DNA of 64,000 bases. Source: an uncultured Bacteroidia bacterium (lineage in GTDB: Bacteria; Bacteroidota; Bacteroidia; Bacteroidales; UBA932). Positions 30,635 through 39,602 of this stretch are shown one piece after another (the stretch's first letter is position 1; each line of letters starts with the position of its first letter). A model generated the notes under the pieces. It made no database searches, had not been told where the DNA came from, and saw only the letters and a program-made list of their open reading frames with translations. The stretch is taken from NCBI GenBank assembly GCA_902797035.1, contig CADBRH010000035.1, positions 1-64,000 on the forward strand, given 5' to 3'. Position numbers and translations under genes: made by a program.

Positions 30635-32206
30635 GACAGAGTATCCGTACGCTTTCACGGAGACGTTCACCTCGAACGCCTCCGTTTTTTTCAGTCCCAT
30701 ATAGGCTATAGCCTCCTGTGGGACTTTCACGAGGATATCGGCGTCTTCTCCTGAGAAGTTACAGGCGAACAGCAGGGCCTTGCCGTGTAGGGAACGAGCG
30801 AAAACGAAGTGACGGTCAGGGTCGAAACCGGGGGAGTCCATATTACAGTAGCATAGGTCGAATGTCGTTCCGGCTGCCACAACGGGTCGTCTCGCCAACT
30901 CGAGCGATTCGATGAATAATATCTGCGCCTCGCGGTCGATTCCGAAAGATGGTTTCCAAGTATGGATGAACTCATAAATCCCGGCCATTGAGTCAGGTGA
31001 CCACCAATCAAATATCGATGTCCTCCCGTCCAGCCCGCTGAATCCTTCCATGTCCTCCCCGCGTTCCCCGAGCTCCTCTCCGAAGTAAATCATGAAAGGA
31101 GCCGTGTTGAACATAAGGCTGACACACAAAGGGGCTCCAGTCTTGCCAGCGTCCCCGGCGAAGAACCGTGAGGCGAACCGTTGCTCGTCATGGTTCTCGA
31201 GGAAGTTGAGCATATGTGGCTGAAGGTCTCCGAGGAACTGCCAGTTCGAGGTGATGGACCTTGCCGAGCCATGGCCCTCGACAATCGCCCTGAGGGTATC
31301 ATATAGCCCCGATTTATCGTAGAGGTAGTCAAATCCCACTTCATTCACATAATGGCTGTAAAGATTCTTCTGATACACCTCGGCGATGAATATCGTATCG
31401 GGATATTGGCTTTTCACGGTAGCGATCAGCCATTTCATGAAACTCCACGGAACCATCTCGACCATGTCGCAGCGGAACCCGTCCACACCTTTCCCGATCC
31501 AGAAACTGACAATCTCCAGCATCCTGTCCCATGTCTTCGTGTGGAAGTCACAGTAATTCAGCCTGATAGTCTCATACCAATCATTAACACCCGGGGCAGG
31601 GGAGAAGACGTTCCCCGACGCTTTAGCGGGATACTCAAGATATGGAGAGCAGCCTGACGGAGGAGGTATAGGAAGCGTGAGTCCTTGTCCCGGGTAGTAG
31701 TAGAAGTCATTTTCGGGCCGCCAATGGATGTTTTGGTCGTCATCGGCGCCTAGAATTCCCTCCCTAGGCTCCCCGACCAACCCGACTTTTCCGTAATCCC
31801 TTGAGACATGGTTGGGGACGAAATCGATTATCACCTTCATGCCGGAGTCGTGGATTCTTCTAATCAACAACTCGAATTCAGACATTCTATCAGATGGATT
31901 ATCAGCGAGATACGGATTAACATCAAAATAATCCACGATAGCGTAGGGAGAGCCGGCCTTGCCTTTGACGACCATGGGATTGGAAGCGGGGCATCCATCA
32001 AAAGATTCGGTGGTGGCATGACGGATGACACCGGTTAGCCACAAATGGGTAACACCCAGCCCTTTGAAGTAGGAGAGAGTCTTGTCGTCAATCCTTGAGA
32101 ACTTGCCGCTTCCGTTCTCCTCGAGGGTTCCCGAAGGGACCTCGCGGCAAAGCATGTTCCCCCACAAGCGAGGCAGGACCTGATATATTATCATTTTCCC
32201 GCTCAT
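30623..32206 (-). CDS. Cytoplasmic GH13 alpha-amylase family glycosidase
   Basis: This enzyme acts on alpha-1,4-linked glucans, perhaps glycogen or maltodextrins. The 527-residue protein has the GH13 motifs in order: DFVPNH near 128, GFRCDMVEM with nucleophile Asp247, AEVY with acid/base Glu276 and FLENHDEQR with Asp340. There is no signal peptide, so it works in the cytoplasm. A C-terminal beta domain begins near 440. It starts one base after the stop of the receiver/ATP-grasp gene. No CBM domain is seen, so the exact substrate cannot be given. Confidence 0.88.
   Translation of the reverse strand: MSGKMIIYQVLPRLWGNMLCREVPSGTLEENGSGKFSRIDDKTLSYFKGLGVTHLWLTGVIRHATTESFDGCPASNPMVVKGKAGSPYAIVDYFDVNPYLADNPSDRMSEFELLIRRIHDSGMKVIIDFVPNHVSRDYGKVGLVGEPREGILGADDDQNIHWRPENDFYYYPGQGLTLPIPPPSGCSPYLEYPAKASGNVFSPAPGVNDWYETIRLNYCDFHTKTWDRMLEIVSFWIGKGVDGFRCDMVEMVPWSFMKWLIATVKSQYPDTIFIAEVYQKNLYSHYVNEVGFDYLYDKSGLYDTLRAIVEGHGSARSITSNWQFLGDLQPHMLNFLENHDEQRFASRFFAGDAGKTGAPLCVSLMFNTAPFMIYFGEELGERGEDMEGFSGLDGRTSIFDWWSPDSMAGIYEFIHTWKPSFGIDREAQILFIESLELARRPVVAAGTTFDLCYCNMDSPGFDPDRHFVFARSLHGKALLFACNFSGEDADILVKVPQEAIAYMGLKKTEAFEVNVSVKAYGYSVLPV
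30657..30691 (+). terminator. Intrinsic terminator for pfkA, inside the GH13 gene
   Basis: ACGGAG (30657-30662) pairs with CTCCGT (30680-30685). Inside, CGTT pairs with AACG across one mismatch, and the stem is followed by seven Ts. It lies 22 nt past the pfkA stop, within the last codons of the convergent GH13 gene. Confidence 0.75.
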
Positions 32207-32207
32207 C

Positions 32208-35135
32208 TCAACGACCGATTATCGCCTTGCCTGTCTCCCTGTCGATAAATCCCTTCAAACCATCCGCCTCGTACACTCGAGCGAACTTGCCCTCACGTGT
32301 CAATCTCAAAGAACCGATAGCCTCGAAATCAACCTTACCCGCTCCCGCGTACTCATCCACAGAAAGGTATCCGACGCCCAATGACGTGATGTTCTGGAAA
32401 AAGTGAGTGCCCTGGCTCGGCTCTATCCTGAACCCGTCCATTCCATATTCAACGACCATCCTGGCGGAAGAAATGTCCGTCCACGCGACCGGGACACCGA
32501 GAGTGGGTATCGATGAACCCCACCTGCCCGGGCCGATCAGGATGTATGAGCCGCCCTCAGCTGAAATGAGGCTGTTGATCTCGGATATCTCCTCCGCCAT
32601 CTCCCTTGTCCTCATTTTGTCAAAGGACTCCGGCGGGATGATCACGATTTGACCCGAATCCCCGAACAGGCCGTTCCCCAGAGCGTTGTCGCTCTCGACA
32701 AATACTTCCGACAAGTCTTCGGTGACATCCTTCATCGACATGTTACAGCCTGATGTTGACTCAGAGACGGGACGCACCTGAAGAAGATGCAGGACCGCCT
32801 CTTTCCCGGCGGTTCCGGGTACAGGATCCATGGCGAACTCGATCTCGACCTCGGACATCAACTCCGAGCGGCAGATATCCATGATCTCGGACATCGCCTT
32901 GGCGAGAGGGAAGCGGTCATATTGGAAAATCCCGTCGAAAGAGATGACTCTGGGGCCTCTCACGCTCATCCCCGGCTGCATTCGGTCGTCCGAGGCCACA
33001 TATGTGGAGACAACAAGCTCTGTCCTGTCATAAGACTCCAAAGCGTCCGAGACCGGGATCCTCCGGAGATTGACACCGTCGTTCCTTGATATCTTGAAAG
33101 AGCCGGGCCGGTTGTCGAGGACGTACATCTCGTTCTGTGTGTCCCGCATGGCGAGGGAAGGGGAGGTAAGCTGCAGTATCTTCTTCGGGGATCTCGGGTT
33201 CACCCTCAATGTCCTGCCTCCGTCAACCACGGTCTTGCCCAAGCCGAAAGCGACATTCATGACACCGTCGCCGGCTTTCTCCGCGCCGATCGGGTACGAG
33301 TTCAACGACCTCGCGACACCAGAGAGCATAGGGTAGAAGTCGTTCCCGTGGGGGGACCCGCAGATACTTTGGATTATAATAGCCATTTTCTCCTCCCCGA
33401 CGAGGTTGCCGCTCGCCTGTATGTATGCCCTGCTGCCGGCGAAATATGTCGACGCGTAAACACTTTTTATCGCCTTGGTGATCTCCCGAAGCATCCTGTC
33501 CTTGTTCTCCACCAGAGGACACATGTAGGTCGAGTAAACCCCGGCGAATGGCTGGAAGTCGCTGTCCTCCAGCTTGGAGCTTGACCTGACCGCGACAGGG
33601 GTTGAGACTGTCCGGACAAAAGCCTTGAGCATCCCCAGAAGTTCCGAGGGCAGGGGAGAGGCGACAAACTCCGAAAGGATCTCGTCGTCGGATAGCTCGG
33701 AATCGATCACGTATTGCAACCCGTTATCAACGATAAAGCGGTCAAACCATTCCGTGGTCACCACGACGGTGCGCGGGATCGCCACCATCATTCCGGGATA
33801 TTTTCCGGCAAGCGAGTGCTTCAGCACAAGATGGTTCAGAAAAGCCAGTCCTCTCGCCTTCCCTCCGAGTGAACCATCGCCCATACGGGCGAACCAGAAA
33901 TAATCCCTGTAGCTGTCCACTTTGAACTCGGCTATCACGCCCTGGCCTATCATCTGGTGGTATCGACCTATCCTCTCGAGCAGGAAACTCCTGAACTCGT
34001 CAGCGTCGGTGTGGTGTTCCGCCTTGAAAGCGTCAGCCAGATCGAATAGCCCCCGGGCGTAGAGCCACTTCGAGAACATGTTCCTGGATGTGTTGCTCAC
34101 CAGTACCCTGTCGGGGATGCCACCGATAATGGTCTCAAGTTGGGAGAGGCTGGAAGCCCTTCCGCACTCGTTCCCTGAGGAATCCTTGAAGACGAAATCA
34201 CCGAAACCGAACTCCTCCTTCATATAGTCTCCCAACTGCATGAAGATGGTTCTGGAGAATTTCTTGAGGAAACCTACCCCCAGCTCCTGGGCAACCTTCG
34301 CGATACTGCCTTGGGATGACTGCAGCAGAACCGGCATGAGCGGGTCATATTCCTTGATTTTCCTGACAAGGTCGAGTCCGGCGTCAAGTTTCTCGTTCTT
34401 GCCGCTGTCCCCTTTGTGTATCACCATGCCGACATCGGAGATTACTCCCATAAGGTTCTCCTTGTATTTCTCGAAGCACTCGAGAGCGTCGTCGTAGCAT
34501 GTCGCGAGCAGTATTTTGGGCCTGGAGCGCTTGCGGTACTTTTTCTGGTCGTCATTCAGGAACTCAGTGAGGAACTCACGGCTCTGGGTGATCAGAAGTT
34601 TGTACAACTCAGGGAGATATGTGGAATAGTAACGTACCGAGTCCTCCACGAGCAGAATGACTCTCACCCCAACGCCGAACACATCGTTCTCGGCGTTGGC
34701 GGAGTCCTCTATCAGTTTCACAATGGCAAGGATAAGGTCCGCGTTGCCGTGCCAGCTGAACACGAAATCGATCCCTGACCTGTCATTCTCGAATATCCTT
34801 TGCCTGACAGCCTTCGAGTAATGGATCAGCATTATGAAAGGGATCTGGCTCCCGCGCCTTCTGAGTCCCGCCGCGAAATCGAAAACACCCTTGTCCCTCT
34901 CGTTGTACATGCAGATGATCATGTCGATCTCGGGATCCTCCTCAAGGATCCCTCCAGCCTCCGACGAGGAGTTCGCCCAGACGAATGTGGGCGGGTTGCT
35001 TAGGTTCAGCTCGCGGTACTCGCTGACGATCTGGCTCTCGATCCGACCGTCCTCCTCGAGCGTGAAAGCGTCGTAGTTGCTGCATATCATCAGGATCCTC
35101 TTGATCCTGTGCCGCATCAATGATTCCTCGTTCAT
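32208..35135 (-). CDS. Receiver-like domains fused to a PEP-synthase-type ATP-grasp domain
   Basis: Its function is not established. Of 975 residues, about 13-145 form a receiver-like fold without clear acidic residues. Residues 157-310 form a second receiver with acidic pair Glu164-Asp165, acceptor Asp234 (GVISDVGM), Ser273/274 and Lys291/292, with an extra insert of about 25 residues. The PPDK N-terminal (ATP-grasp) domain spans about 415-790, with GSLGGKARG, VAVRSSSKLEDSDFQPFAGV and a closing LLQVRPV. The last 185 residues contain GPGRWGSSIPTLGVPV and SQGTHFFQNITS. The phospho-His swivel (TGG-x-SHAA type) and PEP-binding barrel of PEP synthase are absent. It lies between a SpoU methyltransferase and GH13 with 1-nt spacers. 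Confidence 0.75.
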   Translation of the reverse strand: MNEESLMRHRIKRILMICSNYDAFTLEEDGRIESQIVSEYRELNLSNPPTFVWANSSSEAGGILEEDPEIDMIICMYNERDKGVFDFAAGLRRRGSQIPFIMLIHYSKAVRQRIFENDRSGIDFVFSWHGNADLILAIVKLIEDSANAENDVFGVGVRVILLVEDSVRYYSTYLPELYKLLITQSREFLTEFLNDDQKKYRKRSRPKILLATCYDDALECFEKYKENLMGVISDVGMVIHKGDSGKNEKLDAGLDLVRKIKEYDPLMPVLLQSSQGSIAKVAQELGVGFLKKFSRTIFMQLGDYMKEEFGFGDFVFKDSSGNECGRASSLSQLETIIGGIPDRVLVSNTSRNMFSKWLYARGLFDLADAFKAEHHTDADEFRSFLLERIGRYHQMIGQGVIAEFKVDSYRDYFWFARMGDGSLGGKARGLAFLNHLVLKHSLAGKYPGMMVAIPRTVVVTTEWFDRFIVDNGLQYVIDSELSDDEILSEFVASPLPSELLGMLKAFVRTVSTPVAVRSSSKLEDSDFQPFAGVYSTYMCPLVENKDRMLREITKAIKSVYASTYFAGSRAYIQASGNLVGEEKMAIIIQSICGSPHGNDFYPMLSGVARSLNSYPIGAEKAGDGVMNVAFGLGKTVVDGGRTLRVNPRSPKKILQLTSPSLAMRDTQNEMYVLDNRPGSFKISRNDGVNLRRIPVSDALESYDRTELVVSTYVASDDRMQPGMSVRGPRVISFDGIFQYDRFPLAKAMSEIMDICRSELMSEVEIEFAMDPVPGTAGKEAVLHLLQVRPVSESTSGCNMSMKDVTEDLSEVFVESDNALGNGLFGDSGQIVIIPPESFDKMRTREMAEEISEINSLISAEGGSYILIGPGRWGSSIPTLGVPVAWTDISSARMVVEYGMDGFRIEPSQGTHFFQNITSLGVGYLSVDEYAGAGKVDFEAIGSLRLTREGKFARVYEADGLKGFIDRETGKAIIGR

Positions 35136-35136
35136 A

Positions 35137-35898
35137 TCAGGCTTTCGCTTTAATCTGTCTTCGGAACTCGGCCACCGCCACCGCTGTCGCCACGGCGGCG
35201 TTCAGGGACTCTGAACTTCTTACTCCATCCGGGTAGGGGGGGATGAACAACTTTTCCGAGATGGTCGCCTCCACTTCCTTGGAGATGCCGTTGGACTCGT
35301 TCCCGATCACTATCAGGGACTTGGTGGCGACTCCCGTGTTGAGGGACTTGGAATAAATGTTCTCCCCGTCGAGGAAGGTGCCGTAGGCGTTTCCTCCCGA
35401 GAGAGTGACGAACCGGCACAGACGGGCGATGTCGCAATAATGGAATTTTACCCTGAATATGGCACCCATGGTGGCCTGCACGACCTTAGGATTGTACACA
35501 TCAACAGTGTCCCTTGAAGCGAAGACAGCCTCGACACCGAACCAGTCGGCTATCCTCAGGATGGTCCCGAGATTGCCGGGATCCCTTATCCCGTCCAACG
35601 CCAGCAGTAAACCATTCTCAGGGAGAGAGAAGTAGGAGAGGTCTTTAATGTCAAGGTCTCCTGGTTTTCTCAGGACAGCCAGGGCTGGGGACGGAGCGCT
35701 CAGGAGAGTCATCCTGGACATGGCCGTGTAACCAATCTCGGAGGTCCGGTAACACCTGAATACCTCGAAAGACGAGCGGGTCGCCTCCTCCACCATCTTT
35801 TCTCCCTCCACGACGAACATGCCGTTCGCGTCCCTGAACTTCTTCTGCTCAAGAGACCTTACAAACTTGATCTCGTTGTTTGAAACGGGAATGCTCAT
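35137..35898 (-). CDS. TrmH/SpoU family RNA 2'-O-methyltransferase
   Basis: SPOUT methyltransferases put a methyl group from S-adenosylmethionine on ribose 2'-O in rRNA or tRNA. The 253-residue protein has an N-terminal RNA-binding part (FVVEGEKMVEEA) and the knotted SPOUT domain with LALDGIRDPGNLGTILRIAD (motif 1), IVIGNESNGISKEV (motif 2) and IPPYPDGVRSSESLNAAVAT (motif 3). It is RlmB-like, but the exact target cannot be assigned. It is first in a three-gene operon. Confidence 0.9.
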   Translation of the reverse strand: MSIPVSNNEIKFVRSLEQKKFRDANGMFVVEGEKMVEEATRSSFEVFRCYRTSEIGYTAMSRMTLLSAPSPALAVLRKPGDLDIKDLSYFSLPENGLLLALDGIRDPGNLGTILRIADWFGVEAVFASRDTVDVYNPKVVQATMGAIFRVKFHYCDIARLCRFVTLSGGNAYGTFLDGENIYSKSLNTGVATKSLIVIGNESNGISKEVEATISEKLFIPPYPDGVRSSESLNAAVATAVAVAEFRRQIKAKA

Positions 35899-35921
35899 AA
35901 AAACAGTCTGCGGATGATGAG

Positions 35922-35929
35922 CAAATATA
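35922..35929 (-). promoter_or_regulatory. Candidate -7 box for the SpoU-ATP-grasp-GH13 operon
   Basis: The minus strand reads TATATTTG, 23 nt before the methyltransferase ATG, the same spacing as at lptD. Confidence 0.45.
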
Positions 35930-35942
35930 TTAATATTCTTTT

Positions 35943-35950
35943 TATTTTTG
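35943..35950 (+). promoter_or_regulatory. Possible -7 box for tamL
   Basis: TATTTTTG fits TAnnTTTG but ends only 7 nt before the tamL ATG, so the mRNA would be almost leaderless. I regard this as weak. Confidence 0.25.
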
Positions 35951-35957
35951 TGGAATC

Positions 35958-38165
35958 ATGATCCCAAAATCGTCCATCGCGGTTGTCACTGTCCTCGCGG
36001 CCGCTGTCCTGCTCTTCTCCTGCTCAACGACAAGGTCGTTGGAGGACGGGCAGTTCCGCCTCGCCAGGAACAAGGTCGAGATTAAAGGAAAGGGAGACAA
36101 GAACCTTAATCCCAAAGAGATTGAAAGGTACATCCAGCAGAAGGCCAACACTTCCCTGATCTTCGGATGGAACCCATTCCTGGGATTGTACAATCTCTCG
36201 GGCCGCGACACGACCAAATTGTCAAGCAAAATCCTCAAAAAAATAGGTGTAGCCCCGGTGGTTTACGAGCCGTCGATGGTCGAGGCGTCAAAGTCCAATA
36301 TCAGCCGGCATCTGGATTATCTAGGATACTATCATTCCAAAGTGGACAGCGATGTCAGCGTGGACGGGAAGAAGGTCGAGGTCAAATACACGGTTACCCC
36401 GGGGAAGCGTTACAAGATAGGCAAGATATCCTATTCGGTCCCGGGAGGGGAGTTTGAGACTGATTTCATGGCCGACACCCTCAATGTCTCCGTGAAGCCG
36501 GGGGACTATCTGGCCGAAGCGACGCTGGAGACGGAGACGGAACGGTCGGCGTCATGGATGCGCCGGAACGGATGGTTCGGTTTCACGAGGAATTATTATT
36601 CCTTCGAGGCGGACACCCTTCTGAGGAGGGACACGGCCGACCTTTTCATGTTCATCAGGGAATACACAAGGAACCAGACCCCCGAGAGCGCCAGGCCTTT
36701 CAGGAAATTTTCATTCGGGGATGTCACCTTCTCTTGGGACAAGGACCTGAAGTTCAGCGACCGGGTTCTCAAGGACATGAACACTATCCGCCCCGGAGCC
36801 TTGTATAACGAGAAGGCGGTCAACGACACATACTCGCGTCTTTCGTCATTGAAACTCTTCAACGGCGTGAACATCTCCCTTAATCCCAGGGACACGGCGG
36901 ACATAGTGGACTGCGACATCAATTTGTCCCGCTCGAGGATTCAGGGTTTCAAGCTCAACCTGGAAGCATCGACCAACTCTACCGGCCTGATCGGAGTGTC
37001 GCCCCAGCTGAACTATTTCCACAAGAATATATTCCACGGAGGGCAATGGCTCAACCTTGGTTTCCTAGGCAATTTCCAGTTCAAACACAATGACAGGAGC
37101 ATCCGCTCGAATGAGTTCGGCGTCTCGGGCGGTATCAGCTTCCCCGAGTTCCTCGGACTTCCCAACACACTGTTCAGCGGGCCCAATGTCCCGAGGACCG
37201 AGATCAACGCCTCCTTCACCTACCAGAACCGTCCCGAGTACACCAGGACGCAGATCTCCACCTCCTACGGCTACACGGGAACCTTGTCCAGGGGACGGTT
37301 CCTGTACCAGTTCTATCCTGTCCAGGCCAAGATCATACGCCTCCAGAACATAGACCCCTCTTTCTACGACGTTCTCGGGACAAACCTTTTCTTGTGGAAC
37401 GCCTATCTGGACCACTTCGATGTTGGCTCCGGGGCGATTTTGTACTACACCACATCGACGGATGTCAACCCTAAAGTCTCGTACAAGTATCTCAGGCTCC
37501 AACTGGACGCGTCAGGTAATGTGTTGAGCCTTTTCAACGGCTCAATGAAGACTGACGAGTTCGGGGAGCGGGTGATCTGGGGAATCCCGTATTCCCAATA
37601 TATCCGTACAGAACTCACTCTGGGACAGACATTTGTCTTCGGCAGGAGCGACAACCAGGCGTTGGCCCTCAGGCTCCTCGGAGGGATCGGACACGCCTAC
37701 GGCAACTCCACCGCCGTGCCGTTCGAGAAACAGTTCTACAGTGGGGGAGCGAACAGCATGAGGGGATGGCAGGCCCGAACCTTAGGACCCGGAAGGTCAA
37801 AGGCGTACGACTGGGTGGTTATCCCGAGCCAGTCAGGAGATGTCAAGCTCGAGGCTAACGCCGAGTACAGGTTCCCTCTGTTCTGGAAGCTTCAGGGAGC
37901 CCTCTTCCTGGATGTGGGAAACATCTGGTATCACGATGATTACGATGACGGGGGCTCAATCCTGCATCAAGAGAACTTCCTCAAGAGCCTCGCCGCCGAC
38001 TGGGGCGGGGGAGTCAGGGTTGATCTCAACTTCCTCATCCTCCGGCTCGACATGGGTATCAAGCTTTATGACCCGACTCTCGATACGGGAGGATGGCTCG
38101 GGCCTTCGGATTGGAAAAGAAAAGACTCTTACGCCCTACACTTCGGCGTCGGTTACCCCTTCTAA
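35958..38165 (+). CDS. tamL: TamL: BamA/TamA-family outer-membrane lipoprotein
   Basis: TamL is the lipidated Omp85-family protein of Bacteroidota thought to work with TamB in outer-membrane assembly or lipid transport. The 735-residue protein has lipobox FSC with Cys22. Soluble POTRA-like repeats follow (for example SNISRHLDYLGYYHSKVDSD and FSDRVLKDMNTIRPGALYNE). A 16-strand-type barrel comes next with the Omp85 motif QFYSGGANSMRGWQARTLGP, and it ends in GYPF with the terminal Phe expected by the BAM machine. No tamB gene follows here. The 3' end overlaps the convergent rlmD by 30 nt. Confidence 0.88.
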   Translation: MIPKSSIAVVTVLAAAVLLFSCSTTRSLEDGQFRLARNKVEIKGKGDKNLNPKEIERYIQQKANTSLIFGWNPFLGLYNLSGRDTTKLSSKILKKIGVAPVVYEPSMVEASKSNISRHLDYLGYYHSKVDSDVSVDGKKVEVKYTVTPGKRYKIGKISYSVPGGEFETDFMADTLNVSVKPGDYLAEATLETETERSASWMRRNGWFGFTRNYYSFEADTLLRRDTADLFMFIREYTRNQTPESARPFRKFSFGDVTFSWDKDLKFSDRVLKDMNTIRPGALYNEKAVNDTYSRLSSLKLFNGVNISLNPRDTADIVDCDINLSRSRIQGFKLNLEASTNSTGLIGVSPQLNYFHKNIFHGGQWLNLGFLGNFQFKHNDRSIRSNEFGVSGGISFPEFLGLPNTLFSGPNVPRTEINASFTYQNRPEYTRTQISTSYGYTGTLSRGRFLYQFYPVQAKIIRLQNIDPSFYDVLGTNLFLWNAYLDHFDVGSGAILYYTTSTDVNPKVSYKYLRLQLDASGNVLSLFNGSMKTDEFGERVIWGIPYSQYIRTELTLGQTFVFGRSDNQALALRLLGGIGHAYGNSTAVPFEKQFYSGGANSMRGWQARTLGPGRSKAYDWVVIPSQSGDVKLEANAEYRFPLFWKLQGALFLDVGNIWYHDDYDDGGSILHQENFLKSLAADWGGGVRVDLNFLILRLDMGIKLYDPTLDTGGWLGPSDWKRKDSYALHFGVGYPF

Positions 38166-39566
38166 CCTGCGAAGGGCGCAGACATTCTCCACGTGCTGCG
38201 TGTGCGGGAACATGTCCACAGGCTGAACAGCAGTTATCTCATATTCTTGGCACAGAATCGCCAGGTCACGAGCCTGTGAGGCGGGATTGCAGCTGACATA
38301 GACTATCCGCTCGGGGGAGGCCTCGAGTATCACCTTGGCCACATCAGGGTGTATCCCGGCCCTCGGTGGGTCAAGGATAATCACGTCGGGACGGCCATGC
38401 TCCTCAAGGAATGCGGTGTTAAGGACGTCTTTCATGTCACCGGCGAAGAACTCGCAATTGACGATCCCGTTGGCGGCGGCGTTCGCCTTCGCGTCCTCGA
38501 TCGCCTCAGGGACATACTCGATGCCGATAACCTTGGAGGCGTTCCTTGAAACGAATTGGGCGATGGTGCCTGTGCCGGTGTAAAGGTCATAGACAACCTC
38601 TTTCCCGGTCAATCCGGCGAACTCCCTGGCCACCGTGTACAGTTTCAGCGCCTGGTCTGAGTTTGTCTGGTAAAATGACTTGGGACCGATGCGGAAGGTA
38701 AGGCCCTCCATCGTCTCGCGGATAGTCTCATCACCTTTGAACAGGATGCATTCTTGGTCTCCAATCGAATCGTTTAACTTCTTGTTTATTACATAATAAA
38801 GTGAAGTTATCTCAGGAAAGGCTTCAGCGAGAGCGGATAGCATCGCCTCACGTTTTTTCCTGTCCTCATGGAAGAAACATAGTATCACCATAAGGTCTCC
38901 CGTGTCAGTGGTTCGTATGAACATGTTCCTTATGAAACCCTCGTTCTCCCTGATGTCGAAAAACCTCAGTCCATGCTTCACAGCGTAATCCTTACACCAA
39001 AGCCTGATCTGGTTTGAAGGGTCTTTCTGTAGATAGCAACGCTTGATGTCTAAGACCTTGTCAAATAGTTTTCCGACATGGAATCCGAGGCCTACACGGT
39101 CGGCGGGGGAGACATCCTCCGGATTCTCGCCCCATTGTAGCCATCTTTTTGATGAATATGTGAATTCCAGCTTGTTACGATAATATGTCGTCTTGTCAGA
39201 GGGGAGTGTAGGCAGAATCTCAGGAACTTTAAGATGTCCTAACCTGACCAATTGATCCTCTACTTGTTGTCTTTTGGCCTCAAGCTGCATCTCATAGGGG
39301 AGAGGCTGCCATTTGCACCCTCCGCATGTCCCGAAATGCCCGCAGAATGGTTCTAAACGGTTCTCTGATGGCTTCACGATCCTCGTCACATATCCTTCGT
39401 AATAATTATGATGCTTTCTCGTCAACCTGATGTCCACCACATCTCCCGGAACAGCGAACGGGACGAACACGACAGCACCGTCCCAATGAGTCAGCGCCTT
39501 GCCCTCCGCGGCGCAAGCCTCGATAGGGAGGTCCCTCACTATAATGTCAACCTTCTTTCTTGACAT
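38136..39566 (-). CDS. rlmD: 23S rRNA (uracil-C5)-methyltransferase RlmD family
   Basis: RumA-type enzymes methylate a uracil in 23S rRNA using S-adenosylmethionine. The 476-residue protein has an N-terminal TRAM domain and a cluster-binding CGHFGTCGGCKWQ near 80, which would hold [4Fe-4S]. The methyltransferase fold follows with YDLYTGTGTIAQF, IILDPPRAG and the catalytic Cys in VYVSCNPASQARDL. Bacteroidota often carry one or two such enzymes, so whether the target is U1939 or U747, or tRNA U54, is not certain. The gene overlaps tamL by 30 nt at its 3' end. Confidence 0.88.
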   Translation of the reverse strand: MSRKKVDIIVRDLPIEACAAEGKALTHWDGAVVFVPFAVPGDVVDIRLTRKHHNYYEGYVTRIVKPSENRLEPFCGHFGTCGGCKWQPLPYEMQLEAKRQQVEDQLVRLGHLKVPEILPTLPSDKTTYYRNKLEFTYSSKRWLQWGENPEDVSPADRVGLGFHVGKLFDKVLDIKRCYLQKDPSNQIRLWCKDYAVKHGLRFFDIRENEGFIRNMFIRTTDTGDLMVILCFFHEDRKKREAMLSALAEAFPEITSLYYVINKKLNDSIGDQECILFKGDETIRETMEGLTFRIGPKSFYQTNSDQALKLYTVAREFAGLTGKEVVYDLYTGTGTIAQFVSRNASKVIGIEYVPEAIEDAKANAAANGIVNCEFFAGDMKDVLNTAFLEEHGRPDVIILDPPRAGIHPDVAKVILEASPERIVYVSCNPASQARDLAILCQEYEITAVQPVDMFPHTQHVENVCALRRLEGVTDAEV

Positions 39567-39567
39567 C

Positions 39568-39579
39568 TATGTTAACATA
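39568..39579. repeat. 12-bp perfect palindrome upstream of rlmD
   Basis: TATGTTAACATA lies immediately before the rlmD ATG, between rlmD and fprA. It could be an operator or chance in AT-rich DNA. Confidence 0.3.
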
Positions 39580-39602
39580 ATATAAATTGTGTAACAAATG
39601 GC

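Noticed and set aside
32208..35135. Phosphoenolpyruvate synthase annotation
   Set aside because: Only the ATP-grasp part is present; the phospho-His and PEP-binding domains needed for the reaction are missing.
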